Notes: a model not told the origin generated them from the sequence alone. 5,857 nucleotides of DNA from Zoogloeaceae bacterium (GCA_031259605.1 JAIRLE010000107.1:1-5857); one strand, 5' to 3'. Positions 1 through 5,857 are shown, counted from the first letter of the stretch. Translations and numbers: made by a program.

Positions 1-3000
1 CCGTAGGGCACCGGAATCTTCACCCAGCCGTCGCCCGACCAAATGACCATGTTGCGCGTCTTCGTGTAATCATCGAGCCGGTCGTACTCCTCCTCATCGT
101 CCGCGCCGCCCAGGCTTGAAGCCAGCAGGTAGCCCAACCCCGCCATGGCCCCCGCCAGCCCCCACGCCTGGAATTTGTGCTTGCCGGACAACCCCTCGAC
201 CGCCGCCGCCGTCCCCTGCACGCTCGCGTTGAAGAACAGATAAAGCGCGTTCGCCTGCGCGCCGATCTCGCCCTTGCGGTTGAAATTCACCGTCGCGTTC
301 TTTGCCAGGCTCGCCGCATCCGCCCGCGTCTTGCCGCTTTGCAACATCGCCTCATAGGCCGCCAGCCGCATCGCGTTCTCGCCCGCCATGTTGATGTTCT
401 CAAGCAGCTTCAACGCCGCGCCGAACGTCTTCCTGCCCGCCGCCCGCGCCGCGTTTTTCACGTCGCCCGCCTTCAGATTCTTCAGCACGCCGTTGTAGGC
501 GGCGAATTCCGTGGCGACCTGTCCGCCCAGCCGTTCCAAGTCCGTGAGATAGGCCGCCCCCGTGTTGCCGCCGTCCTCCCGGTAGCGCGCGATGAGCGAA
601 GAAGCCTTGCCCGTGAACGCATACTTCAGCAGCGCGGCGAACGCCTTGGGGTAATTGCGCGCCGCCCGCGCCGCCACGCCCGCGCCTTCCTTGCCCGTGA
701 TGTTGATGATGCCGGAACCGAAGTCCCGCACGATATTCGTCAGCAGGAATTCCGGGTTGTAGCCCGTGTAGATCCTCGACAAGTAGCGGTTGAGCATCGC
801 CCCGGCGCGCAGGATGCCGTTCAATGCTTCCTGTCCCATCCGCCCGTAGGCGCGCGCCAAGAGCGCATCGTTGATCTGCAACCGGATGGCGTGGCCCTTC
901 ACATACACCAGCGTCTCGTTATCGGCCAGCATCGGGCTGGCGGTATAGACGACGTGCAAATCGTTGGTCTTCCTGATCGCCACATCGCCCGGCAGCGATC
1001 TCGCGGCGATCCGCGCCTCTTTCTCGGAGGCGAACGATCCCGCCGTGCGCCCGCTGACGCGCACCTCCCATACCGTCGTGCCGGGCCTCAACACCGCTCG
1101 CTTCACCGGCTTGTCGACACTGATGATGTCGTCGCGCCCCAGTTCGAGCGCCGCCGCCAGCAAGGATTGCCCGACGCGGTTCTTCTCCGCCAGCATCACG
1201 GCGCGCTCGTAATCGAGCAAGATGTTCTCGATGATCTTCTCGTCGCGCTCAGAGTGGCCCAGTGCGCGCTTCAACCGCAGCCGCGCCTTCAACCCCTTGC
1301 CGGTTCCGTGCGCATTCTCCGCTTCGCCCTTCAACGGCACGTAGTGCTTGTACGCGGCATCCCAGGCGTCGGCCATCTCCTGCGTAATCAGCCCCTCCTT
1401 GAGAAGCAGATTCTTGGCGTCCTCGGTAATCTGGCGGAACTCGTTCGCCAGCGCCGCCAGTTCCGGGTGTGCGCTCGCAAGAATCGCCCGCGCCACGGCG
1501 GTCAGCATCCCCGAGCCGCCATCCGGCATCTTTTGGTTGATACTGGCGATTTTCTGGTTGCGCTCCTCCGCATGCTGCGCGTGCAGGAATTGCTCCACGT
1601 CCTCCCGCTTGAACCCCGCGGCGGCAATCTTCCGGATCAAGGGCCTGACGCGATTGTTCCGGAAGTCCTCCACCTGGTTCGCAAAGCGCGCATGCATGCG
1701 CTCCTCGGCGCGGTACACGTCCGCCTGCTCCGAGAAATCGACGCCCATCTTCTTCGCCCAGGCTTTCAATATCCTGAAGCGGTTGAACTGGTCTTGCACC
1801 CTCCTCTGCGCGGCCTGCGCGGGCGTCTCTTCCGGGAGGGCGGGCGGCGCGTCTGGTTCGGTCGAGTAGAAGACCTTCTTCAGTTCGGGGTCTATTCGTT
1901 CCCGCCGTAACTGGCCGCCAAAAGCAGCCAGTGGCGCGGGCCGTCCCGCTCTTCCCCTTCCCTGTAGAAAGGTATTGAATAGCACTGCTCGCGCCGCCGT
2001 CGAGCTTCCGCCAGAATAGCGCGGCGACGATTTTCCGGGCACCCCTGAAACATAGTCCTTGAGACGGCCTCGAAGGACGCTTCGACCTGTTCGGGTGTCC
2101 ACAAACTGTTGTCTGTCGAAGTCATAGATGATGTCCTTGATCTTGGGCGTATTGCGAAGAGCCGCATTATATGCCACCCTCATCATATTTGTCAAGTTGC
2201 CTTCGGTGTCGCCGATCTTCCACTTGATCCCCAGCCCCTTGAACTCCTCTTCCCCATCGTAGTAGGTCTCCGGATCAAGCTGCGCCTCGTGCGGGCGCAA
2301 ATGATCGGTCGTGCCGTAGCGCAGCGCGGAAGAAATCATGTTCTCCAGCCGCCGGTAGAACCCCGTGCGCGACAGCCCCGCCGGATCGCCGATGAACACC
2401 TTGCCCGCGTTGTGCGCGTACCCGGCCACCGCGCCATAGACCACATTGCCCATGTCCTTGCCGGGCTGGAAGCGCGACACGTCGATCCAGACCTTGCCCC
2501 GGTCTTCATAGACCTGCGCCTTCGCCCCGCTCGGCGCGGTAATCTCCCAAGCTTTCGATGCGCCCTTCGGCGCGGCCTGCGCCTTCGGCAGCGCGCGGGC
2601 GGAATACCCCTCGTCGATCTCCCGCACGATGCCGGGCAACTCGCGCCCCTTCGGCGTCGGCTGCTGGAACGCCTCATCGAATTGCGCCAGCAGCGTGAAG
2701 GCCGTGTTCATGTCGTTGCCGGAGAGCACCGGGCGGGACGGACGGCGCTCCGGCTCCACCGAAAACAGAATCTCCCGCCCCGCTTCCGAATCCCGCTCGA
2801 TGGCATCCCACACTTCGTACTCGATGCCGCCCACCTCGACGTTCACCCGCTCGCCGAATCCTTCCTCCTTCACCGCCCTTTCGCCAAGCCAGGCGTTGAC
2901 CACCGAGTCGGGCGGGTCGGCCGCAAGTTGCCCGCGCAGGCTCTCCGGCGTAATCGCGTAGACGCGCCGCACCCCGTGGTTGAAAAGATACCGCGCCGTG

Positions 3001-5857
3001 TTGCGGAAGATCTCCTTCACCCAAGTGTTGCGTCGGGAACGCATGGCTTCCCGCGCCGCGGGCAGGTCGCGGCCCCATATCTGCGCCGCCCGATCTTCCT
3101 TCCCTTTGTCGAACAGTACGCTCATGATGTCGGACTGAATCTCCGTCATCAAGGCATTCTCTTTCTTCTTGCCGAATCTCCGGAAAAGCGCGAAGCCAAA
3201 GCCCGCCGGATGACTGCTCGCCACCTGCGCCTTGGAGAACTTGTTTTGAATCTCTTCCGGCACGTCCGGGTTGAAGAAGGAAATCGCCGAGTCCATCTTG
3301 TCCCTGCCGGGAGCCTGCCCGCCTCCACGCTCTGCTTCATTCAGATAGAGCAGGCCGGGTTTCCCCGCCGCCTTTTCCAGATCGGCGCGGGAGAAGAAAT
3401 CCCGCTTCAGCCAATCATCGGCGACTTCAACGCCCGTGCTCTTGCGAATGAGGGCGATGAGGGCGTCCTTCTGCACGCCAAGCTTGCGCGCCGCGCCGGA
3501 GAGCCGGTTGTCGGCTTCCGTGGTGCCGTCCAGCACCGCTTTCAACTCCCGCCGCCAGCGAGAAATGCCGGTGAAGGACGCATCCTTGATCGTGGCGATG
3601 TCGATCAGCCCGGTATTCATGATGGTTGAAATATCGCGCACGTTCGCTTCCGGGTCTTCCTGCGCCTCCTTCAACAGAACCGCCGCCCGTTCCTTCATGA
3701 AGGGCGTGTTGTGCTTTGCCGCCAGACGAGACAACATCCGAACGTCGGCTTTTTCAGCCAGGATTCCGACTGTCTCCATGCTCAAGGACGGATTTAACGA
3801 CAGAGCCCGGCGAATATTCTCTTCCATGTCTTTCGCTAAAATCGCCTGCACTTCCTGCGTAATGTTCGGGTTTTCCGCCAGGTTCCAGCGAACATCCTTG
3901 TTACTGTCCTTCGCCAGGATCATCTGCGCTTCCGGCGATATTCCATCTACATTCGCCAGAATCAGGCGAACATCCTTGTTACTGTCCTCCGCCAGAATCA
4001 CCTGCGCTTCCGGCGTAACTTTTCGGTTCTGCGCCAGCTTATAGCGAACATTATTGTCCATGTCCTTCGCTAAAATCACCTGCACTTCCAGCGCGACGTT
4101 CGGATTTTCCGCCAGATTCTGGCGTGCTACACCATCTCCGCTGTTTAGTGCTTTCATCTGCATTTCTGGCGTAATATCCGGGCTTCGGGCCAGTTCAACC
4201 AACCTTCTCGTTTCCAATTCTTTCGCCGTGCGGCGCGCGCCCATCTCCTTTTTAGCGGCATTGATACGGCTTTCGATTTCCGCCGCGCCTTCCCGCACAA
4301 CGGCATGCGTCTCTGTTTCCTCTGTGATGCGAATGTCCGGGAAAACAGAGCGCAACAGGTCGGGAACACTCTTCACCACGCCGGATCGCGTGGAAATGAC
4401 CGTTTTCCCGTCGTATTCATCAACGTCGAGACGAGAGAGTAAATCCGTCTGATCCCTATCCTCTACGGAGAACCGTATATCGTCGTTCTTCCGCGAGAAC
4501 GCGCCGGTGTTGCCCGTGGCGGACTTGACCCGCGCATTGTTTTTTTCCGTGGCATACGTCGGAATAATCAAAGGCTCCCCATCGCTTCCCCGGCTATCGA
4601 GCAGAAAACCGCCGACGTAGAAACGTTTCCGATCTCTGTTGAAGATTTCAAACATGCCATCGCTTTCCCGGACAAGACCAGATTCAGGATCAAGCAGACC
4701 AAGCACGGACACCCCATCTTCAAAGAACTCGTAACGGTAGTTGTAGCTCTTCAGATTTGGCGGCACATCTCCGATGCGTTCTGCAAAAACGAATCTTGAT
4801 GGCAGGTCGATACCATCGAAGCCGTCTTCAAACATGCTGTTTTCAGTCAGACTGCCGCTGTAAAACAAACGCTCCAGTTCTTTCGGGATACTCCCCTCAC
4901 GAATCGCGGCATTCAATCCGGCTCGGTTCTTGTATCGTTTCTTCATTTCACGCCCAAGTTCATGGGCGCGTTCATAATCCTCCGGGAGGCGATCCAGCGC
5001 AGCTTCCTGCGAATCGACAAACATGCCGCCAATGACGCGCGGCTCGCCGGTCTCGGGGTCGACGACCTTGGAGACGTTGGCGGGGTTGACGCGGCGCATG
5101 GGTTGACGTATAAAGGATGAAACCTCGGTATAGGCCGATGCGGCGTGTTCCCCGCTTGCGGGGGTATCCCTCGGAGAGACTGCCGGGGTTTTTTCTTGCC
5201 CGTCTTCCAAAGTTACGGTGTTGTAGTAGTTACGCCCGTCTTTTTGGCGCTGAACGGTGAAGATAGCGACCAAATCACGCCCCGCAACACGCACCCGCGC
5301 AAACAGCCTTTCGTAGGCATGAATATTCGGTTCCGCCTGTTGATTTTCTGGGACGCTGGCAGACGCATAAATGCTTTGCTCAAAAGCCTTTCTCAGGTCG
5401 CCCAACACGAGCAGCTTGGCGGGGTCGGCGCTTGTCGAAACGGATTTTTTGATACCGCCTTGCCGCACGAAAACCTTCCCGATTTCCGGATGCTCAAACT
5501 CGGTATCGCGCAATTCCTGCAAAGCTTCGGCTACTTTTGCCCGCAGTTCGGATTTTGAAAGAGCCTTCCATTCCTCTGGCGCATTGATCTCGACCGGCTT
5601 CATGGCGTCGAGCCTGTCCTGCGCTCGTAGCGCCTCCCAATCCCCGAACCACTTCCTGAACTCCGGCGTCCTGACCTGCACCCACTGCCGGAAGTTCAGC
5701 TTCGTGCGCCCGGCCTCTTTCGCCCGCTCGAAAGCCTTGCGGCCACCGTAGGCCCGCTCCGTGTCGCGGAAGGAGGGAAGCTCGTCCGGCTCCACCGAAA
5801 AATTCACGTCCTCGCCGATCCCGGTCTCGCCGTTGTGGTAAGCCGTCGCAAGTCGCA
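1..5857 (-). CDS. Giant phage polyvalent protein (LPD38-type), partial at both ends
   Basis: One minus-strand frame (first full codon at 5855-5853, last at 5-3) stays open for about 1,951 codons; neither start nor stop lies in the window. Residue numbers below count from 5855. Visible parts: FSVEP boundary (19-23), WFGDWE hinge (69-74), small alpha/beta domain (96-217), KVVDPETGEP hinge (263-272), unrecognised cargo (277-443), KSATGN...DIRFS hinge (444-463), LRV/HEAT-like repeats (552-704), EIQSD-type domain (858-980), globular domain (1103-1260), helical region (1350-1510) and LPD38-like C-terminus (1680 on). Families with this C-terminus and these hinges are phage and conjugative-element polyvalent proteins, believed to be injected with DNA and to carry swappable anti-defence effectors. 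That role is inferred here, not shown. The middle third has lower GC and more A/T-ending codons than the flanks, consistent with cargo exchange. Phage or prophage origin is very likely; the exact activity is unknown. Confidence 0.9.
3..818 (-). other. LPD38-like C-terminal region (runs off the left edge)
   Basis: Residues 1680-1951 show the hallmarks of Large Polyvalent-protein-associated Domain 38: YTGYNPEFLLTNIVRDFGSG (1696-1715), LLENINMAGENAMRLAAYEA, and TVNFNRKGEIGAQANALYLF with FFNASVQG. A hydrophobic stretch (AWGLAGAMAGLGYLLASSL, 1897-1915; positions 111-167) could cross or associate with a membrane and is followed by an acidic DDEEEYD run. LPD38 is known from phage polyvalent proteins, often near the C-terminus; its biochemical role is not established. 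Confidence 0.7.
1320..1808 (-). other. Conserved helical region of LPD38-type proteins
   Basis: Residues 1350-1512 are strongly helical: QDQFNRFRILKAWAKKMGV, ADVYRAEERMHARFANQVEDF, FLHAQHAEERNQKI, a PDGGSGM turn (1444-1450), then GLITQEMADAWDAAYKHYVP (1488-1507). From memory, this ADVYRAEE, ARHAPERN, PDGGSGM and YKHYVPLKG series typically precedes LPD38. It supports intact reading of the giant frame on this side of the nested ORF. Confidence 0.6.
1892..2125 (-). CDS. Candidate nested 77-aa protein, out of frame inside the giant gene
   Basis: An ATG at 2125-2123 opens 77 codons ending at TAG (1894-1892), in a different frame from the giant gene. The start is chosen because AAGGA (2138-2134) lies 8 nt upstream and a perfect sigma70 promoter lies just before that; the earlier in-frame ATG at 2167 overlaps the -10 box and would not be on that transcript. 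The product looks like a real small soluble protein: an amphipathic stretch (WTPEQVEASFEAVSRTMF, residues 9-26), an Arg-rich helix (about 32-47), two Cys, then a charged segment and a hydrophobic WLLLAA. By hand count its third-position GC is about 66% (51/77), against about 53% for the giant-gene frame over 62 overlapping codons, where that frame uses many CGA, GGA and CTA codons. I do not recognise a family. It could be a nested gene, or a captured small gene read through by the giant frame. There is no signal peptide and no obvious terminator. Confidence 0.5.
   Translation of the reverse strand: MTSTDNSLWTPEQVEASFEAVSRTMFQGCPENRRRAILAEARRRREQCYSIPFYREGEERDGPRHWLLLAASYGGNE
2134..2138 (-). 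promoter_or_regulatory. Shine-Dalgarno AAGGA of the nested ORF
   Basis: AAGGA on the minus strand ends 8 nt before the ATG at 2125, which is good bacterial spacing. It decides the start of the nested ORF. The same bases encode Lys-Asp of the giant protein, so the motif could also arise from that coding alone. Confidence 0.45.
2166..2195 (-). promoter_or_regulatory. Internal sigma70 promoter, perfect consensus boxes
   Basis: On the minus strand TTGACA (2195-2190) and TATAAT (2171-2166) are separated by 18 bp. Both hexamers match the sigma70 consensus exactly and the spacing is one off the optimum of 17. Transcription would begin near 2159, giving a leader of about 34 nt before the ATG at 2125. 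The site lies inside the giant coding frame, in GC-rich surroundings where such AT-rich boxes are unexpected. It would drive the nested 77-codon ORF and possibly the 3' part of the giant gene. Confidence 0.6.
2749..2765 (-). repeat. 17-bp direct repeat at an FSVEP boundary (copy 1)
   Basis: This 17-bp block, which includes the codons for FSVEP at residues 1031-1035, is identical to 5785-5801. It sits at a change of domain, just after the EIQSD-type domain. Confidence 0.7.
2916..3284 (-). other. Divergent EIQSD-type polyvalent-protein domain
   Basis: Residues 858-980 include ALMTEIQSDIMSVLFDKGK (901-919) and later NTWVKEIFRNTARYLFNHGV (943-962) with RRVYAITPESL. From memory, many polyvalent proteins carry an EIQSDWHQ motif followed by a TWHELALKRM..WAAENGYDR...TTG stretch. 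Spacing and order match, but the conserved W-H after EIQSD is I-M here and the TTG turn is ITP. It may be a degenerate, inactive copy or a divergent branch. Confidence 0.45.
3285..3743 (-). other. Uncharacterised mainly helical region after the repeats
   Basis: Residues 705-857 carry a final degenerate repeat (DVRMLSRLAAKHNTPFMKE), then ISTIMNTGLIDIATIKD, a helix with WRRELKAVLDG, and a region LGVQKDALIALIRKSTGVEV that looks like a small helix-turn-helix-sized unit, followed by DDWLKRDFFSRADLEKA. No family is recognised. GC rises back toward the flank value inside this stretch. Confidence 0.35.
3744..4202 (-). repeat. Tandem 26-residue LRV/HEAT-like repeat array (78-bp DNA period)
   Basis: Residues 552-704 hold about six helical repeats. 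Four well-aligned units of exactly 26 residues span 577-680, with a core like VR..LA.N..(T/S)PE.Q.ILAKD. The period is plain in the DNA: the complement of GTTCGC recurs at 3888, 3966 and 4044, each 78 bp apart. Units 2 and 3 share PEAQ(V/M)ILA(E/K)DSNKD, nearly identical in DNA; units 1 and 4 share EVQ(V/A)ILAKDM. The pattern resembles leucine-rich-repeat-variant (LRV) repeats, usually about 24 residues, which form helical solenoids for protein binding. Binding to a host partner is inference. Confidence 0.75.
4203..4460 (-). other. Uncharacterised linker domain before the repeats
   Basis: Residues 466-551 include a short beta-rich part (YDGKTVISTRSGVVKS, 481-496), a helix (VPDLLRSVF, 497-505) and a charged helical stretch with Glu, Arg and Lys leading into the repeat array. 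No motif is recognised. Confidence 0.35.
4467..4526 (-). other. KSATGN...DIRFS hinge
   Basis: Residues 444-463 read KSATGNTGAFSRKNDDIRFS. From memory, KSA.GN.G.F....DIR(F/Y)S closes the ADP-ribosyltransferase-like module in many polyvalent proteins. Its conservation here marks the far edge of the exchanged cargo. Confidence 0.7.
4527..5027 (-). other. Unrecognised cargo segment between two conserved hinges
   Basis: Residues 277-443 begin with a charged helix (AALDRLPEDYERAHELGREM, 285-304), then IPKELERLFYSG and a run with many Phe, Tyr and Gly (FVFAERIGD, YNYRYEFFEDG, FEIFNRDRKRFYVGGFLLD). They end in PLIIPTYATEKNNARV just before the KSATGN hinge. It occupies the position of the ADP-ribosyltransferase in relatives. 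I do not recognise the fold; it may be a strongly diverged transferase or a different effector. GC here is about 45-50%. Confidence 0.5.
5031..5090 (-). other. KVVDPETGEP hinge without a recognisable ADP-ribosyltransferase
   Basis: Residues 256-275 read VNPANVSKVVDPETGEPRVI. In polyvalent proteins this block normally continues as a VVYHGT-type motif that begins an ADP-ribosyltransferase domain. Here it continues IGGMFVD and no HGT motif follows, so the usual effector seems absent or replaced. Confidence 0.55.
5086..5114 (+). promoter_or_regulatory. Antisense sigma70-like promoter
   Basis: On the plus strand TTGACG (5086-5091) and TATAAA (5109-5114) are 17 bp apart, with one mismatch to consensus in each box and ideal spacing. 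The predicted start is near 5121. A second TTGACG (5103-5108) has only a poor -10 partner (TATAGG, 20 bp away). The promoter points into the hairpin and T-tract described next, antisense to the giant gene. A two-mismatch promoter is not rare by chance, so the weight comes from what follows it. Confidence 0.45.
5145..5172 (+). repeat. Solitary type I-E CRISPR-repeat-like unit
   Basis: The plus strand reads GTGTTCCCCGCTTGCGGGG (5145-5163) and then GTATCCCTC. Type I-E repeats typically have the form GTGTTCCCCGC, a short loop, GCGGGG and a tail of about 8 nt (E. coli: ATAAACCG; other hosts end in forms such as GTGATCCC). The 5' half and stem match; the loop is 2 nt shorter than usual and the tail differs from E. 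coli. I saw no second copy 55-65 bp to either side, so this is not an array. Confidence 0.35.
5168..5194 (+). terminator. Rho-independent terminator-like stem and T6
   Basis: CCC (5168-5170) and CGG (5172-5174), with one bulged T, can pair with CCG (5183-5185) and GGG (5186-5188) around an 8-nt loop. T6 (5189-5194) follows directly. An alternative longer pairing uses CCCCG at 5150-5154 with CGGGG at 5184-5188. It would end the candidate antisense RNA. The stem is short and bulged, so strength is uncertain. Confidence 0.4.
5205..5570 (-). other. Small alpha/beta domain, possibly BECR-nuclease or LPD3-like
   Basis: Residues 96-217 contain a short helix, then HPEIGKVFVRQGGIKKSVST (122-141), a helix with ADPAKLLVLGDLRKAF, and a beta-rich end (YERLFARVRVAGRDLVAIFT, then GRNYYNTVTLE). 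This order (G-I-K-K-S strand, helix, then a 'V.VAG.D..AIF' and 'NYYN' hairpin) resembles small domains fused in polyvalent proteins, such as the BECR-type (barnase/EndoU/colicin/RelE-like) nucleases or LPD3. I cannot decide between them. Candidate functional residues are K136, K137, S138, S140, R208 and Y210, but no catalytic set is established. Confidence 0.45.
5634..5702 (-). other. WFGDWE hinge of polyvalent proteins (domain segment)
   Basis: Residues 52-74 read KLNFRQWVQVRTPEF followed by RKWFGDWE. From memory, this RQWVQVRTP...WFGDWE block recurs in phage polyvalent proteins, where it normally runs into a KVVDENGEP block and an ADP-ribosyltransferase-like domain. Here the continuation is delayed by about 190 residues, with a small domain lying in between. 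Confidence 0.7.
5785..5801 (-). repeat. 17-bp direct repeat at an FSVEP boundary (copy 2)
   Basis: Identical to 2749-2765 and encoding FSVEP at residues 19-23, just before the WFGDWE hinge. Related but diverged motifs occur at residues 462-466 (FSVED) and 1329-1334 (FYSTEP). Confidence 0.7.

Larger units (their letters stand above)
2076..2720 (-). other. Globular domain ending VDTRTGRSV
   Basis: Residues 1046-1260 start with a helical piece (NDMNTAFTLLAQFDEAF), then WEITAPSGAKAQVYEDRGKV (1103-1122), a helical core with YGAVAGYAHNAGKVFIGDPA and FYRRLENMISSALRYGTTDH, and an end with KWKIGDTEGNLTNMM and IIYDFDRQQFVDTRTGRSV. From memory, similar blocks (DPAGLS.....R..E.M.SSALR.GTT.H, then DARTG) occur in LPD38-type proteins. 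The function is unknown. Its last 17 codons overlap the nested ORF, so both frames carry apparent signal there. Confidence 0.5.
5121..5194 (+). ncRNA. Candidate antisense small RNA with a CRISPR-repeat-like hairpin
   Basis: A predicted transcript of about 75 nt runs from the promoter start near 5121 to the T6 tract ending at 5194. It holds an unpaired leader, then a perfect inverted repeat CCCCGC-TT-GCGGGG (5150-5163) preceded by GTGTT, then a second GC stem and a U-run. Promoter, structured body and terminator within 110 bp on the strand opposite the giant gene make a small-RNA unit plausible. Possible roles are a solitary CRISPR-repeat mimic that occupies a type I-E Cas complex, or an antisense regulator of the giant mRNA. 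On the other strand the same bases encode a linker rich in Pro, Ser and Ala (residues about 221-245), which should tolerate such constraint. No expression evidence exists. Confidence 0.35.

Noticed and set aside
1869..1881. GAAGA-AGG-TCTTC hairpin after the nested ORF as terminator
   Set aside because: The stem is only 5 bp of mixed composition with no T-tract following on the minus strand.
177..1910. 577-codon plus-strand ORF
   Set aside because: It is codon-aligned antisense to the well-supported giant gene; its Arg/Leu/Val/His-rich product lacks motifs and its length is explained by high GC.
2126..2167. Upstream ATG (2167) as start of the nested ORF, 91 codons
   Set aside because: It overlaps the -10 box of the promoter, so it would not be on that transcript; the extra 14 residues (RLFAIRPRSRTSS) look non-coding.
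2674..3078. 134-codon minus-strand ORF in another frame
   Set aside because: Gly/Arg/Ala-rich low-complexity product across a region where the giant frame is clearly the coding one; no promoter or Shine-Dalgarno noticed.
3149..3340. 63-codon minus-strand ORF
   Set aside because: Arg/Ser-rich out-of-frame shadow of the giant gene with no initiation signals noticed.
2109..3629. 506-codon plus-strand ORF
   Set aside because: Same antisense phase as the 177-1910 ORF, with shadow-like composition and no recognisable motif.
5145..5172. A true CRISPR array
   Set aside because: Only one repeat-like unit was found; no second copy at a spacer-like distance.
5145..5558. 137-codon plus-strand ORF starting GTG at the CRISPR-like hairpin
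   Set aside because: The start lies within a strong hairpin, the product has no motif, and it is antisense to good coding sequence; the RNA reading is preferred.

Overview
The window is almost certainly phage or prophage DNA from a GC-rich host, probably a proteobacterium; the host guess rests only on base composition and is weak. No housekeeping gene is present. The complement (minus) strand is one uninterrupted reading frame across all 5,857 bases, about 1,951 codons with no stop. Its start lies beyond the right edge and its stop beyond the left edge. Composition and motifs mark it as a giant multidomain 'polyvalent' protein, the class that phages and conjugative elements are thought to deliver with their DNA to counter host defences.

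In protein order (right to left): a boundary motif FSVEP; a linker with a WFGDWE hinge; a small alpha/beta domain that may be a BECR-type nuclease or LPD3-like; a second hinge (KVVDPETGEP) that in relatives leads into an ADP-ribosyltransferase, which is not recognisable here; an unrecognised cargo segment; a third hinge (KSATGN...DIRFS); an array of 26-residue LRV/HEAT-like repeats; an uncharacterised helical stretch; a divergent EIQSD-type domain; a globular domain ending in VDTRTGRSV; a G/R/S-rich linker; a long helical region; and an LPD38-like C-terminal region with a hydrophobic segment. The part from about 3,740 to 5,560 has visibly lower GC (about 45-55% in sampled lines) than the flanks (about 72%), which suggests an exchanged cargo cassette.

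Two compact non-protein-frame signals stand out. (1) At 1,892-2,195 on the minus strand, a perfect sigma70 promoter (TTGACA-N18-TATAAT) sits inside the giant gene. It is followed by a Shine-Dalgarno sequence and a 77-codon out-of-frame ORF lying where the giant protein degenerates to a G/R/S/A/P linker, so this is a candidate nested gene. (2) At 5,086-5,194 on the plus strand, antisense to the giant gene, a TTGACG-N17-TATAAA promoter leads into a solitary hairpin resembling a type I-E CRISPR repeat and then a stem plus T6 terminator. This is a candidate small RNA of about 75 nt that could be a repeat-mimic RNA anti-CRISPR. Both are predictions from sequence reading only.
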